From Kocuria rosea subsp. polaris (lineage in GTDB: Bacteria; Actinomycetota; Actinomycetes; Actinomycetales; Micrococcaceae): a DNA stretch of 64,000 nt. Positions 37,164 through 45,979 of the stretch are shown here, one piece after another. The notes beneath the pieces were generated by a model, which was not told where the DNA came from, ran no database searches, and saw only the letters and a program-made list of their open reading frames with translations. The stretch is from positions 1 through 64,000 of the forward strand of contig MLDA01000002.1 of the NCBI GenBank assembly GCA_023896275.1, written 5' to 3'. The translations under genes and the position numbers were made by a program. Position 1 is the stretch's first letter, and the number at the start of each line of letters is the position of its first letter.

Positions 37164-38174
37164 ATGGCCGAAACGCTGCAGCGCGTGCTGCGCCTGCTGA
37201 ACCTCCTGCAGTCCCGCCCGGTCTGGACGGGCACTGAGCTCGCGGTCGAACTGGGCGTCTCGACGCGCTCGGTCCGCCGCGATGTCGAGCGCCTGCGCGA
37301 GCTCGGCTACCCGGTCAGGGCGGAGCAGGGCGTGGGCGGTGGCTACCTGCTCGAGGCCGGCCGCGCGCTGCCACCGCTACTGCTTGACGACGACGAGGCC
37401 ATCGCCGTAGCCGTCGGCCTGCGCCTGGCGACGGGCGGCGGGGCGGAAGGCATCGGGGAGGCGGCGGTCCGGGCGCTGGCCAAACTGGATCAGGTCCTGC
37501 CCACCCGCCTGCGCGGCCCGGTCGATGCCGTCGTGCAGGCCTCCGTCTCGCTCGACGGGTCCCGTGACGCGGCCGAGACCGTCTCGTCGCAGACGCTGCT
37601 CGAGGCCGCTCGGGCGATCCGCACGCCCGAACGGATCGTCTTCGCCTACGCGAAGGCGTACGGAAGGCCCTCAGATCTCGCGGAACGTCGCGTGGAGCCG
37701 TACCGGCTCGTCTCCGCCGGTCGCCGCTGGTACCTCATGGCGTACGACGTCGACCGCGAAGACTGGCGCACGTTTCGCCTGGACCGCATGGGGCCGGTTC
37801 GCCGGACGGGGTGGCGGTTCACCCTCCGCGACGCGCCGGACCCCGTCACCTTCGTCGGTGAGGCCATCTCGCAGCGCCCGTACCCGGAGGTGACGAGGAT
37901 CCGCATCGAGGCACCGGCCGCGGTGGTCCGGGCGCGCGTCTCGGCTGCGTCGGCCGCAGTCGAGGCCGACGGGCCGGACACCTGCGTGCTCACGGCCGGG
38001 GCCGCGTCGTCGGACTTCGTGGCCTTCCACGTCGCCCGCTTGGGGTTTCCGGCACGTGTCCTGGAGCCGGCGGCCGCGGGGGCGGACTTGCAGCGGCTGG
38101 GGCGGCAGCTCTTGGACATGGCCGGCGAACAGCCGGCGGATGCCGGCGGTCAGGTCGCGCCGTCGTCCCCGTAA
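37164..38174 (+). CDS. WYL-domain transcriptional regulator (YafY type)
   Basis: A 336-residue regulator: N-terminal HTH_11 domain (LLQSRPVWTGTELAVELGVSTRSVRRDVERL), the wing GVGGGYLLEAGRALPPLLLDDDEA, and a WYL domain with RRVEPYRLVSAGRRWYLMAYDVDREDWRTFRLDRM followed by a WCX tail. The family senses ligands, sometimes nucleic acids. ATG at 37164. It faces two DinB genes. The 3' end overlaps the convergent LysR gene by 25 bases. Confidence 0.9.
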   Translation: MAETLQRVLRLLNLLQSRPVWTGTELAVELGVSTRSVRRDVERLRELGYPVRAEQGVGGGYLLEAGRALPPLLLDDDEAIAVAVGLRLATGGGAEGIGEAAVRALAKLDQVLPTRLRGPVDAVVQASVSLDGSRDAAETVSSQTLLEAARAIRTPERIVFAYAKAYGRPSDLAERRVEPYRLVSAGRRWYLMAYDVDREDWRTFRLDRMGPVRRTGWRFTLRDAPDPVTFVGEAISQRPYPEVTRIRIEAPAAVVRARVSAASAAVEADGPDTCVLTAGAASSDFVAFHVARLGFPARVLEPAAAGADLQRLGRQLLDMAGEQPADAGGQVAPSSP

Positions 38175-39061
38175 ATCTCCCGGGACAGATCGATCATGGC
38201 CTGCGCAGCCTGCGAGGGCTTCGTATCCCGCGGCCAGACGAGCGAAACCCCGACGGGCCGGGGCTCCGGATCGAGGGGGAGGACCACGAGTTCGCGCCCC
38301 TCGTAGCTTCGGGAGCCGGCGGGCTGCTGCACCAGGATGGCGTAGCCCATGCCCCGTGCCACCAGGGACCTCGTGACCTCGTAGTTGGACGTGCGGAACC
38401 GGATGGCCGGGTCGAGGCCGGCTTCGGAGAACATCGACAACGTGTTCTCCCGGCTGGTGTGGACGTCGAGGAGGATCATCGGCTCGACCGCAAGCTCGGT
38501 GAGGGTCAGCGAATCCCGGCCGGCCAGCGGGTGATCCGCGGCGAGGACGGCGCACGGCGTCGCGTCGTACAGGGGCAGGCTCGCGAGTCCGCTCGGGAGC
38601 CCGAAGTCGTAGGTGATCGCGAGGTCAACCCGTCCTGAGGCGGCGTAGTCGTGCATCTGCAGCTGGCCGCCGTCGAGGAAGTCCAATTCGACGGCGGGGT
38701 GCCGCGCCGCGTAGGCGTCGATTAGGCGGGCCAGCACGGTCGGGGCCAACGTGACGTAACAGCCGAGCATCAGCGTCCCCCGCAGTTCCGCGCCGGCGTC
38801 GGCTGCGTGCAGGGACAAGTCCCGTGCGGAGCGGAGGATGCCGCGGGCATGGTCCAGCACGTAGCGCCCCGACGGAGTCAGGACGACGCCGTGGGCTTTG
38901 CGACGGATGGTCAACCGGGCGTCGAGGCTGCGCTCGAGTTCGGTCACCGCCCCCGAGACGGCGGAATCGGAGAGATGCAGCGCCGTCGCTGCGGCGCTGA
39001 GGCTTCCGGAATCCGCGACGGCGACGAAGCACTCGAGTTGGCGGAGCGTGTACTGGGCCAC
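38150..39061 (-). CDS. LysR family regulator of the P450 operon
   Basis: A 303-residue LysR protein with winged helix (LRQLECFVAVADSGSLSAAATALHLSDSAVSGAVTELER) and effector domain (GTLMLGCYVTLAPTVLARLIDAY). It is divergent from the cytochrome P450 operon with 105 bases between and is probably its activator. Its sequence and setting parallel the LysR gene at 26924. The effector may be the P450 substrate, unknown. Confidence 0.88.
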   Translation of the reverse strand: MAQYTLRQLECFVAVADSGSLSAAATALHLSDSAVSGAVTELERSLDARLTIRRKAHGVVLTPSGRYVLDHARGILRSARDLSLHAADAGAELRGTLMLGCYVTLAPTVLARLIDAYAARHPAVELDFLDGGQLQMHDYAASGRVDLAITYDFGLPSGLASLPLYDATPCAVLAADHPLAGRDSLTLTELAVEPMILLDVHTSRENTLSMFSEAGLDPAIRFRTSNYEVTRSLVARGMGYAILVQQPAGSRSYEGRELVVLPLDPEPRPVGVSLVWPRDTKPSQAAQAMIDLSREIYGDDGAT

Positions 39062-39166
39062 AAGTCTCCTCGCTAAAAGTGTGGATATACGACGAATTAT
39101 TGCACTTTACCGTGGTTGTGATCCAGTTCACCATTGAGGAAAGATCCTCGAGCACCAGGAGCCGAT

Positions 39167-40447
39167 GTGTCAGCCACCTCCCCTCAGACCACCGTCCAGG
39201 GATGCCCAGTCCACCAGGGCGTCGAACCCTCGCGCGGGGGTGCCGCCGTCCCCGCCGATACCGCAGCACACGAGGCGCGTGAGGCACCCGTTGCCGACTG
39301 GGTGACGCTCGATGCGCTGCACCGGGACCCGTTCCCGCTCTACCGAAGGCTCCGCGAGGAGGCACCCGTGCACTGGATCCCGGCGCTCAATCGCTACCTG
39401 GTGACGTCGTACGCCGCATGCCACGCGATCGAGCAGGACGAGGCGACATTCTCCGCCGACGAGCGCGAGTCGCTGATGAAGCGGGCCATGGGGCACTCCA
39501 TGCTGCGGAAGGACAACCCGGAGCACCAGGTGGACCGCGACTCCTATGGGAAGACGCTCCGACCGGCCACGATCAAGAAGCACTGGAACGGTATCTTCGA
39601 GCAGAACTACGCGGACTGCCTGCGACGGCTCAAGGAAGCCGGCCCCGGGGCCGACTTCGTGTGGGATTTCGCGGCTCCGTACGCGGCGGAGAACCTCCGC
39701 CTCATCATGGGATTTCAGAACGCCACCGAGGCGGACATGCAGCGCTGGAGCCAGACGATGATCGACGGGACCGGCAACTACGCGGACGACCCGGAGGTCT
39801 GGGCGAAGAGCGCGCAGTCGTCCGCCGAGGTCGACGCGGCCATCGACGAGATGTTGCCGTACCTCAAGGCGAACCCGGACCACTCCCTCCTCTCCGGTCT
39901 GGCGAGCCTGCCCATCCCGGTCGACGCGATCCGCGCCAACATGAAGATGACGATCGGTGGCGGGCTCAACGAGCCCCGCGACGTGTTGGCGACCACCACG
40001 TGGGCCCTGCTGCGAGATCCGGCGCAGCTGGGCGCCGTCGTCGCAGATCCGTCCTTGCATGCGGCAGCGTTCGAGGAATCCGTGCGTTGGGTGGCACCAA
40101 TCGGCATGTATCCGCGGGAGGTCGCCCGGGACACCGTCCTCGAGGGCATGCGGCTCCGCCGCGGCGACCGCGTCGGGGTGGCGATCGGAGCGGCGAATCG
40201 CGACCCCGCCGTGTTCGACGACCCGGAGACCTTCGACATCATGCGGCCCAAAAAGCCGCACCTGGCCTTCGGCGGCGGCGTGCACTTCTGCGCCGGAACG
40301 TGGGTCGCGCGTGCGCAGGTGGCCCAGGTCGCCATGCCGAGGATCTTCGCGGATCTCCCGGGGCTACGGCTCGATGGGGACCGGCCCGCGGTCGCCGGCG
40401 GCTGGGTCTTTCGCGGCCTGCTCGAAATGCCCGTGCTCTGGAACTGA
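39167..40447 (+). CDS. Cytochrome P450, class I, with Glu-Pro I-helix
   Basis: A 426-residue soluble haem monooxygenase. The haem-binding loop is FGGGVHFCAGTW with Cys375 as iron ligand; the K-helix is ESVRW. The oxygen-activating I-helix reads TIGGGLNEPRDVL, with Glu269-Pro270 where most P450s have an acid-Thr pair. From memory the guaiacol demethylase GcoA (CYP255A) has a similar QEP, so an aromatic O-dealkylation role is possible but unproven. GTG at 39167 after CAGGAG; an in-frame TTG start at 39134 would add 11 residues. Ferredoxin, reductase and transporter follow on the same strand. Confidence 0.92.
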   Translation: MSATSPQTTVQGCPVHQGVEPSRGGAAVPADTAAHEAREAPVADWVTLDALHRDPFPLYRRLREEAPVHWIPALNRYLVTSYAACHAIEQDEATFSADERESLMKRAMGHSMLRKDNPEHQVDRDSYGKTLRPATIKKHWNGIFEQNYADCLRRLKEAGPGADFVWDFAAPYAAENLRLIMGFQNATEADMQRWSQTMIDGTGNYADDPEVWAKSAQSSAEVDAAIDEMLPYLKANPDHSLLSGLASLPIPVDAIRANMKMTIGGGLNEPRDVLATTTWALLRDPAQLGAVVADPSLHAAAFEESVRWVAPIGMYPREVARDTVLEGMRLRRGDRVGVAIGAANRDPAVFDDPETFDIMRPKKPHLAFGGGVHFCAGTWVARAQVAQVAMPRIFADLPGLRLDGDRPAVAGGWVFRGLLEMPVLWN

Positions 40448-40516
40448 CACAGGCCAGCGCGGGGACACTCAATGCGCGGTCCAACGGACCGCGCCACAAC
40501 GACCAGGAGAACTACC

Positions 40517-40840
40517 ATGCCCACCATCACGTTCGTTCAACCGACCGGCGAAATGGCCGAACTCGACGCCGCCGACGGCACCTCGCTCATGCGGGCGGCC
40601 GTGAGTAACGGTATTGACGGGATCGTCGGCGAATGCGGCGGCCAAGCCATGTGCGCCACCTGCCACGTCTACGTCCGGCCGGAGCACACCGGCGGCCTGC
40701 CTGAAGTCTCCGAAGACGAGGACGAGATGCTCGACTGCACCGTCGCCGAGCGCACCGAACGCTCGCGGCTCGGGTGCCAGATCCCGGTCGGCCCCGAGCA
40801 GGACGGGATCGTCGTCGACGTTCCGGCCGGGCAGGTCTGA
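40517..40840 (+). CDS. 2Fe-2S ferredoxin (putidaredoxin/adrenodoxin type)
   Basis: A 107-residue electron carrier with cluster ligands Cys40, Cys46, Cys49 and Cys87 in the C-x5-C-x2-C...C pattern of vertebrate-type ferredoxins serving P450s. The C-terminal RLGCQI and acidic helix SEDEDEML (docking surface in adrenodoxin) are present. It lies 69 bases after the P450 gene and 2 bases before the reductase, so it is the natural electron donor. ATG at 40517 after AGGAGAACTACC. Confidence 0.94.
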   Translation: MPTITFVQPTGEMAELDAADGTSLMRAAVSNGIDGIVGECGGQAMCATCHVYVRPEHTGGLPEVSEDEDEMLDCTVAERTERSRLGCQIPVGPEQDGIVVDVPAGQV

Positions 40841-40842
40841 CC

Positions 40843-42111
40843 ATGGGAGGATCCACGGCAACCGCCGGCGTCGTCGTCATCGGCGGGGGACAGGCCGGAA
40901 TCCAAGTCGCCGACTCGCTCCGCACCGCGGGCTACGACCACCCGGTGACCATCGTCGCTGACGAGGACGTTCTCCCCTACCAGCGCCCGCCGCTCTCCAA
41001 GGACTACCTCGGGGCGGGCCGATCACCCGAACCGCTGCCGCTGCGCGCCGCGGGCTTCTTCGCCGATCGTCGCCTCGTCCTGCGTCGTGGCGTGGCCGCG
41101 CGTCGGATCGACCGGGTCAGCCGAAACGTCACGCTCGCCGACGGTTCGCGGCTGGCCTACGACCGCCTCGTTCTGGCCACGGGTGCGAGCAACCGGGCTC
41201 TGACCTGTCCTGGAGCGGAGCTGCCCGGCGTCCGTGCGCTCCGGACGCTCGACGACGCTCGGAGCCTGCGCCGAGAGCTCGAGCAGGTCGACGACGTCGT
41301 CGTGGTCGGCGGCGGGTTCATCGGTCTGGAGTTCGCAGCGGCGGCGCGCCAGCGAGGTGTGCGCGTCACGGTTCTCGAGTTCGGGAACCGGCCTATGGGC
41401 CGGGCCCTGTCGCCGACCGCCGGCGACTGGTTCGCGGACGCGCACCGCCGCGACGGCGTCGACCTCCGCCTCGGCGAGGGCATCGCATCCATCGTCGCCG
41501 GCGACGACGGGCGGGCGGCCGCCGCGGTGTCGACCACGGGGCGCCACTACCGAGCGGACCTTGTGGTGGTGGGTATCGGTGTTGTTCCGAATACTGAACT
41601 CGCCCTCGACGCCCGCCTCGAGGTCGACAACGGGATCGTCGTCGATGAAACGCTCACGACGTCGGATTCGGCAATTCTCGCGGTGGGAGACTGCGCGAAC
41701 TTCCCGAGCTCGCGCAGTGGCGGAAGGCTGCGTCTGGAATCAGTGCAGAACGCCACCGATCAGGGCCGGCATGCGGCCCGCACCATCGTCGAGGGGCCGG
41801 GGCGGTACGACGACGTTCCATGGTTCTGGTCCACCCAGGGCGCGCTCCGCTTGCAGATCGCAGGCGTCTCCGCGCCGGGGGACGTCACCACCGTCGTCGG
41901 TGACCGGGGTGTGGGCAGGTTTTCCGTGATCTGCCATCGCAACGGCCACCTCAGCGCGGTGGAGTCCGTCAACTCACCAGCTGACCACTTGGCAGCGCGC
42001 AAGCTGCTCGCCGCCGGCGGCGGCCCATCGCCGGAAGAAGTCGCCGTGCCCGGATTCTCGCTCAAGGCGTTCGCGCGCCACACCCCAACTCGTACCGTCG
42101 CCACCCACTAA
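40843..42111 (+). CDS. NAD(P)H:ferredoxin reductase
   Basis: A 422-residue flavoprotein of the putidaredoxin reductase type: FAD-binding VVVIGGGQAGIQVADSLR at the start, YQRPPLSKDYL, LVLATGASNRAL, a second Rossmann motif VVVVGGGFIGLEFAAAARQRG for NAD(P)H, and AVGDCANFP. The C-terminal domain has PWFWSTQGALRLQIAG, a variant of the usual FWSDQ motif. It moves electrons from NAD(P)H to the ferredoxin just upstream. Two bases separate the ferredoxin stop from this ATG, implying coupled translation. Confidence 0.93.
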   Translation: MGGSTATAGVVVIGGGQAGIQVADSLRTAGYDHPVTIVADEDVLPYQRPPLSKDYLGAGRSPEPLPLRAAGFFADRRLVLRRGVAARRIDRVSRNVTLADGSRLAYDRLVLATGASNRALTCPGAELPGVRALRTLDDARSLRRELEQVDDVVVVGGGFIGLEFAAAARQRGVRVTVLEFGNRPMGRALSPTAGDWFADAHRRDGVDLRLGEGIASIVAGDDGRAAAAVSTTGRHYRADLVVVGIGVVPNTELALDARLEVDNGIVVDETLTTSDSAILAVGDCANFPSSRSGGRLRLESVQNATDQGRHAARTIVEGPGRYDDVPWFWSTQGALRLQIAGVSAPGDVTTVVGDRGVGRFSVICHRNGHLSAVESVNSPADHLAARKLLAAGGGPSPEEVAVPGFSLKAFARHTPTRTVATH

Positions 42112-42128
42112 CACCGCAGGAGAACCAC

Positions 42129-43532
42129 ATGTCCACCACTGCAAAGGTTGTCCAGCAGAAGGCGAATCAGCGTCGAGTCGCCGCCGCAACGCTCATCGGA
42201 ACCACAATCGAATGGTACGACTTCTTCATCTACGCGACGGCCGCCGGCTTGGTCTTCGCGCAGTTGTTCTTCGAGCCGGCCGGGCAATCGATCGGTCTGC
42301 TGCTGGCGTTTGCCTCGGTGGGCATCAGCTTCCTCTTCCGTCCTCTGGGCGCCTTCCTCGCAGGCCACTTCGGGGATAGAATCGGCCGCCGGCCCATGCT
42401 GGTCATCACCTTGGTCCTCATGGGTGGTGCGACGACGTTGATCGGGGTCCTGCCGACCTATGAGACCGCCGGTGTGATGGCTCCGATTCTGCTCCTGCTG
42501 CTGCGCATCCTCCAAGGAATCTCCGCGGGAGGCGAGTGGGGCGGCGCCGTTCTCATGGCTGTCGAGCATGCTTCGCCGCAGCGGCGCGGCCGGGCCGGAG
42601 CCGTCCCGCAGCTCGGAGTTCCGCTCGGCATGCTGCTGGCGTCCGGCATGACAGCTTTGATGACCGGTTGGATCGCCCCCGGCGACGCCTTCCTCGAGTG
42701 GGGATGGCGTGTCCCGTTCCTGCTCAGCGTCATTCTGGTCGGTGTCGGCTACTTCGTCCGGCTCGCCGTCGATGAGTCGCCGATCTTTCAAGAAATCGCG
42801 CAGCGCAAGGAACAGACCAAGGTCCCCGCGGTAGAGCTCTTCCGGAAGCACTGGCTTCTCGTAGTCCTCGCCGCCTTGGTCTTCGCGGGCAACAACGCCG
42901 CCGGCTACATGGCGACGGGCGGTTTCATCCCCAGCTACGCGAGCGGCCCGGCGGTTGGGCTGGAGCGTACCGACGTGCTGCTCGCGGTGACGTTCGCTGC
43001 CGCCCTGTGGTTCTGCTTCACCTTGCTCTCCGGCTTCCTCGCCGACAAGATCGGGCGCAAGCGGACGTATCTCATGGGGTTCGCCTCCCAGACGTTGATG
43101 GTGTTCCCGCTGTTCTGGCTCATCAACACGGGCGACTTGGTGCTCTTGTACGTGGGACTCGGATTGTTCACCGTCGGCCTGGGGCTCTCCTACGGCCCTC
43201 AGGCCGCCTGGTACAGCGAGATCTTCCCGGCCAGTGTCCGGTTTTCCGGCGTGTCCATCTCCTACGCGCTGGGCGCCATCATCGGTGGAGCGTTCGCCCC
43301 GACGATCGCTCAGGCACTCGTCAACGCAACCGGGAGCACCAACGCGGTCTCCGCCTACTTGCTGGCCATGACCGCGGTTTCCATCGTCGCCGTCGCGCTG
43401 TTGCGGGACCGGCCCGGTATCGACCTCTCGGTCGGCAACCAGGCCGAGCAGGAGGTCGGAGCGACGATCTTTGACCAGCGCCGCGCCGCCGCCGGAGAGG
43501 CGGCGCCAGCGGAAGAGCACGCCCGGCGTTGA
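42129..43532 (+). CDS. MHS family (MFS) transporter of the P450 operon
   Basis: A 467-residue symporter with the same signatures as the protein at 28057 (GTTIEWYDFFIY, GDRIGRR, RILQGISAGGEWGGAVLM, DESPIFQEIA), and clearly a close paralogue. It starts 17 bases after the ferredoxin reductase and so ends the P450 operon; it probably imports the P450 substrate, perhaps an organic or aromatic acid. The C-terminal ~25 residues (QRRAAAGEAAPAEEHARR) are a hydrophilic tail not shared with the paralogue. Confidence 0.9.
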   Translation: MSTTAKVVQQKANQRRVAAATLIGTTIEWYDFFIYATAAGLVFAQLFFEPAGQSIGLLLAFASVGISFLFRPLGAFLAGHFGDRIGRRPMLVITLVLMGGATTLIGVLPTYETAGVMAPILLLLLRILQGISAGGEWGGAVLMAVEHASPQRRGRAGAVPQLGVPLGMLLASGMTALMTGWIAPGDAFLEWGWRVPFLLSVILVGVGYFVRLAVDESPIFQEIAQRKEQTKVPAVELFRKHWLLVVLAALVFAGNNAAGYMATGGFIPSYASGPAVGLERTDVLLAVTFAAALWFCFTLLSGFLADKIGRKRTYLMGFASQTLMVFPLFWLINTGDLVLLYVGLGLFTVGLGLSYGPQAAWYSEIFPASVRFSGVSISYALGAIIGGAFAPTIAQALVNATGSTNAVSAYLLAMTAVSIVAVALLRDRPGIDLSVGNQAEQEVGATIFDQRRAAAGEAAPAEEHARR

Positions 43533-43670
43533 ATCACGATCGCTGAACGCCCAGACTTCTTGCCGATGCGGGTGTTCACACCTATGGTTCAGGGAAATGG
43601 CACGTGCGTAGAGCGGAGCCGCGTTCGATTACGGAACGGGCGGGAGCTCGTCTGGCGGAGAGGATCCCGA

Positions 43671-43982
43671 ATGTCGCGGTCTCTGGCCTGGGTGGCGCTC
43701 ATTGCCGCCGCCGGGCTCGTCCTGCTGGGCCTCGGCCTCGTGGCGTCGTTCCGCTACGCGATCGCCCTCGTGTATCCGGCACGCCCCATTCCGGACTACG
43801 CGCTGCAGGCGGCAATCGCCTACGCCGGAGCCATCCCCGTAGTCGCGGTCCTCGTCGTCGCCGGAGTCCTCGGTCACAAGCGGCCGGAGCAGCGCGGGCG
43901 CATCGTCATCAGAGGAGTCGGCTTCATGGTTCTCATCGGAGTGATCGTCTCGATCGTGGCGCTCACTCTGCCCGGCGCCTGA
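43671..43982 (+). CDS. Small hypothetical membrane protein
   Basis: A 103-residue protein with three hydrophobic helices (about 5-25, 40-62 and 80-100) separated by short charged loops. ATG at 43671 follows GGAGAGGATCCCGA. I do not recognise it. It lies 138 bases after the P450 operon and converges on the transporter gene at 44094. Confidence 0.6.
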   Translation: MSRSLAWVALIAAAGLVLLGLGLVASFRYAIALVYPARPIPDYALQAAIAYAGAIPVVAVLVVAGVLGHKRPEQRGRIVIRGVGFMVLIGVIVSIVALTLPGA

Positions 43983-44020
43983 CGATGCCCGCCCGTCGTC
44001 GTCGGCGTGGACGCAGATGC

Positions 44021-44080
44021 GAAAAGCCCCGGCCCAGATCAGCCCCGAGGGGGAAAGGGATGCTGGTCGGGGCCGGGGCT
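44021..44080 (-). terminator. Rho-independent terminator of the rhaM-transporter unit
   Basis: On the reverse strand AGCCCCGGCC (44080-44071) pairs perfectly with GGCCGGGGCT (44034-44025), followed directly by TTTTC. It is 14 bases after the transporter stop codon. The loop is long (36 bases) and holds a smaller CCCCCTCGGGG stem. Confidence 0.8.
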
Positions 44081-44093
44081 GTGCTCCGCCGGG

Positions 44094-45425
44094 CTACTTG
44101 ATGCCGGCGGGGGTCTTGGCGTCGCTGTCGCCGTCGAGGCTGTCGCCCGGGGCCGCCCCGTAGCGCTCGGTCTCGATGTCCTGCAACGTGCGGCCGCTGG
44201 TGTTCGGGGCACCGACCCAGCCAATGATCATGGCCGCCACGAGCAGGGCGATCATGATCACGCCGACGAACGCGACCCCGTGCTCGGCCAGCATGGTCGG
44301 GAACCAGTAACTGAGCACGCCGACCAGAATGCGGGCGACGAAGAACAGGAGGCCCTGAGCGCTGGCGCGGTACTTGGTCGCGAACATCTCCGCTGCCCAC
44401 AGGGCGTAGAACGCCTGCGCACCAATGCCGGCGGCGACGCCCCAGAGCACGGCGAAGAGGATGAGCATCGGCATCGTGATGTTCGCGAAGACCAGCAGGA
44501 CCCACGCGGCGATGCCGAGGACCGCACCCAGCAGGTAGAGCTTGCGGCGGTCCACCCGGTCTCCGTGTTTCATGAAGCCGAAGTACGTGGCGGCGACCGT
44601 GCACGTCCACAGCAACACCTGGAGCAGGTTCTGATTGGTCGCTGACTCCACGCCAGCGGACTCGTACACGCGCGGCATGAAGATGCCCATCTGGCCGGCG
44701 ACGAGGTTCCACAGCGCGTAGACGCCGGTCAGGAAGAGCAAGGCCTTGAGGTTGCCCTTGTTCAGCAGCAGCTCGCGGTAGTTCCGGCGCTTGATGCCGG
44801 TCGATGCCTCGGTGGCGAGGCGTTCCGCGTTGGACTTCTTCCAGGTGTCGGATTCCCCGAGACCCCGGCGGACCCACCACGTCACCAGGGCGACGAGGAA
44901 GAGGTGAGCGAAGATGATGCGCGAGCCGAGCAGGCCGAGCGGCACCACGAGCGTGGCGAAGAGGAAGACCAGCGCCGGCCCGAGGGACCAGGCGAGCTGG
45001 GCCGAGCCCACGTGTTTGGCACGATCGGCGGCCGGCGCCTCCTCCGCGATGTAGGTCCAGGCCACGGGCACGCCCGCGCCGACGGCGATGCCGGTCAAGA
45101 CGACGCCGGTCAGCAACATTGCCGGGTGCGTCGCGAACACGACGAGCAGCGTGCCGGCCATGTAGACGACGAGGTCGTAAGTGTAGATGAACTTGCGCCC
45201 GAACCGGTCGCCAGCCCAGCCGCCGAGCAGGGCGCCGACGGCGGCGCCGAACGCGTTGGCGCTGATTGCGGCGACGAGGCCGATCACGAGGTTGGAGAAG
45301 CCGAAGTACTCCTGCCAGAACGCCAGTGAGGTGGCTAGAGCGATGATCGAACCGGCTTCGATGTAGTTGGACATCGCGACGGCGATGGTCGCCTTCCAGC
45401 CGGTGACCTTGGGTTTGGTGGACAT
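44094..45425 (-). CDS. MFS transporter, probable L-rhamnose importer
   Basis: A 443-residue, 12-helix MFS protein: NYIEAGSIIALATSLAFWQEYFG in helix 1, GGWAGDRFGRKFIYTYDL after helix 2, AGVPVAWTYIAEEAPAADRAKHVG, and a second-half loop KHGDRVDRRKLY. The branch is close to sugar/inositol-like MFS carriers. It follows rhaM by 83 bases on the same strand, and the pair is preceded by LacI-type operators shared with the rhamnose catabolic operon, so L-rhamnose is the likely substrate; this is inference from context. ATG at 45425 follows AAGGAAG. A terminator follows. Confidence 0.82.
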   Translation of the reverse strand: MSTKPKVTGWKATIAVAMSNYIEAGSIIALATSLAFWQEYFGFSNLVIGLVAAISANAFGAAVGALLGGWAGDRFGRKFIYTYDLVVYMAGTLLVVFATHPAMLLTGVVLTGIAVGAGVPVAWTYIAEEAPAADRAKHVGSAQLAWSLGPALVFLFATLVVPLGLLGSRIIFAHLFLVALVTWWVRRGLGESDTWKKSNAERLATEASTGIKRRNYRELLLNKGNLKALLFLTGVYALWNLVAGQMGIFMPRVYESAGVESATNQNLLQVLLWTCTVAATYFGFMKHGDRVDRRKLYLLGAVLGIAAWVLLVFANITMPMLILFAVLWGVAAGIGAQAFYALWAAEMFATKYRASAQGLLFFVARILVGVLSYWFPTMLAEHGVAFVGVIMIALLVAAMIIGWVGAPNTSGRTLQDIETERYGAAPGDSLDGDSDAKTPAGIK

Positions 45426-45508
45426 GAATCTTCCTTGAGGGGAGTGGGGCTGCGTTGTCCGCGGCCGGTGTGCCGGACGCGGCGGGGCCGGGCTGAGGGG
45501 AGGAGTGG

Positions 45509-45874
45509 TCAGGCCAGGCGGAAGTAGGGCAGGAGCGCCTCCTGGACGCTGCCCTCGACGAAGTACTGGGCCATCTCGGCCTGCCACGAGGCGTTGACCG
45601 GGTCGGCGCCCATGGCCGCCTGGGCGGCGTCGACGTCGTCGGCTTCGAAGTAGCCGACCACCAGTCCGTCCGCCTCGCGCAGGAAGAGTGTGTAGTTGCG
45701 CCAACCGTGGCGGCTGAGGGCGTCGAGCATCTCGGGCCAAACGCGCTGGTGGACTTCGACGTACTCCGGGAGGCGATCTGGCTTGACGTGCAGCAGGAAG
45801 CAGGCGCGCGTTGCCGTCACGTCCTCGCCCAGTTGGACGAGTCCGGCGACGCCCGTGGTGGTGTCCTCACCCAT
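45509..45874 (-). CDS. rhaM: L-rhamnose mutarotase
   Basis: Interconverts the alpha and beta anomers of L-rhamnose, feeding the isomerase. A 121-residue dimeric ferredoxin-like-fold protein with HVKPDRLPEYVEVHQRVWPEMLDAL, NYTLFLREADGLVVGYFEADD and WQAEMAQYF, the RhaM/YiiL pattern including the catalytic His region. The N-terminus is ~20 residues longer than typical (MGEDTTTGVAGLVQLGEDVT), but ATG at 45874 has the strong GAAGGAGTCCCTC ribosome binding site. First gene of a unit with the transporter. Confidence 0.92.
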   Translation of the reverse strand: MGEDTTTGVAGLVQLGEDVTATRACFLLHVKPDRLPEYVEVHQRVWPEMLDALSRHGWRNYTLFLREADGLVVGYFEADDVDAAQAAMGADPVNASWQAEMAQYFVEGSVQEALLPYFRLA

Positions 45875-45895
45875 GAGGGACTCCTTCGCTAACTA

Positions 45896-45907
45896 TGAAT
45901 CGATTCA
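45896..45907. promoter_or_regulatory. LacI-type operator O2 before rhaM
   Basis: TGAATCGATTCA is a perfect 12-bp palindrome and fits TGAAWCGWTTCA, the site seen at the rhaI promoter. It lies in the 5' untranslated region of rhaM, 22 bases before the start codon. Confidence 0.78.
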
Positions 45908-45979
45908 ATTCTCGCGGCCGACAGTCCGCTTGAGGTCTAGCTCTCAGGGGAATGTGACGCCGGCCTCGGTGTCACGTCC

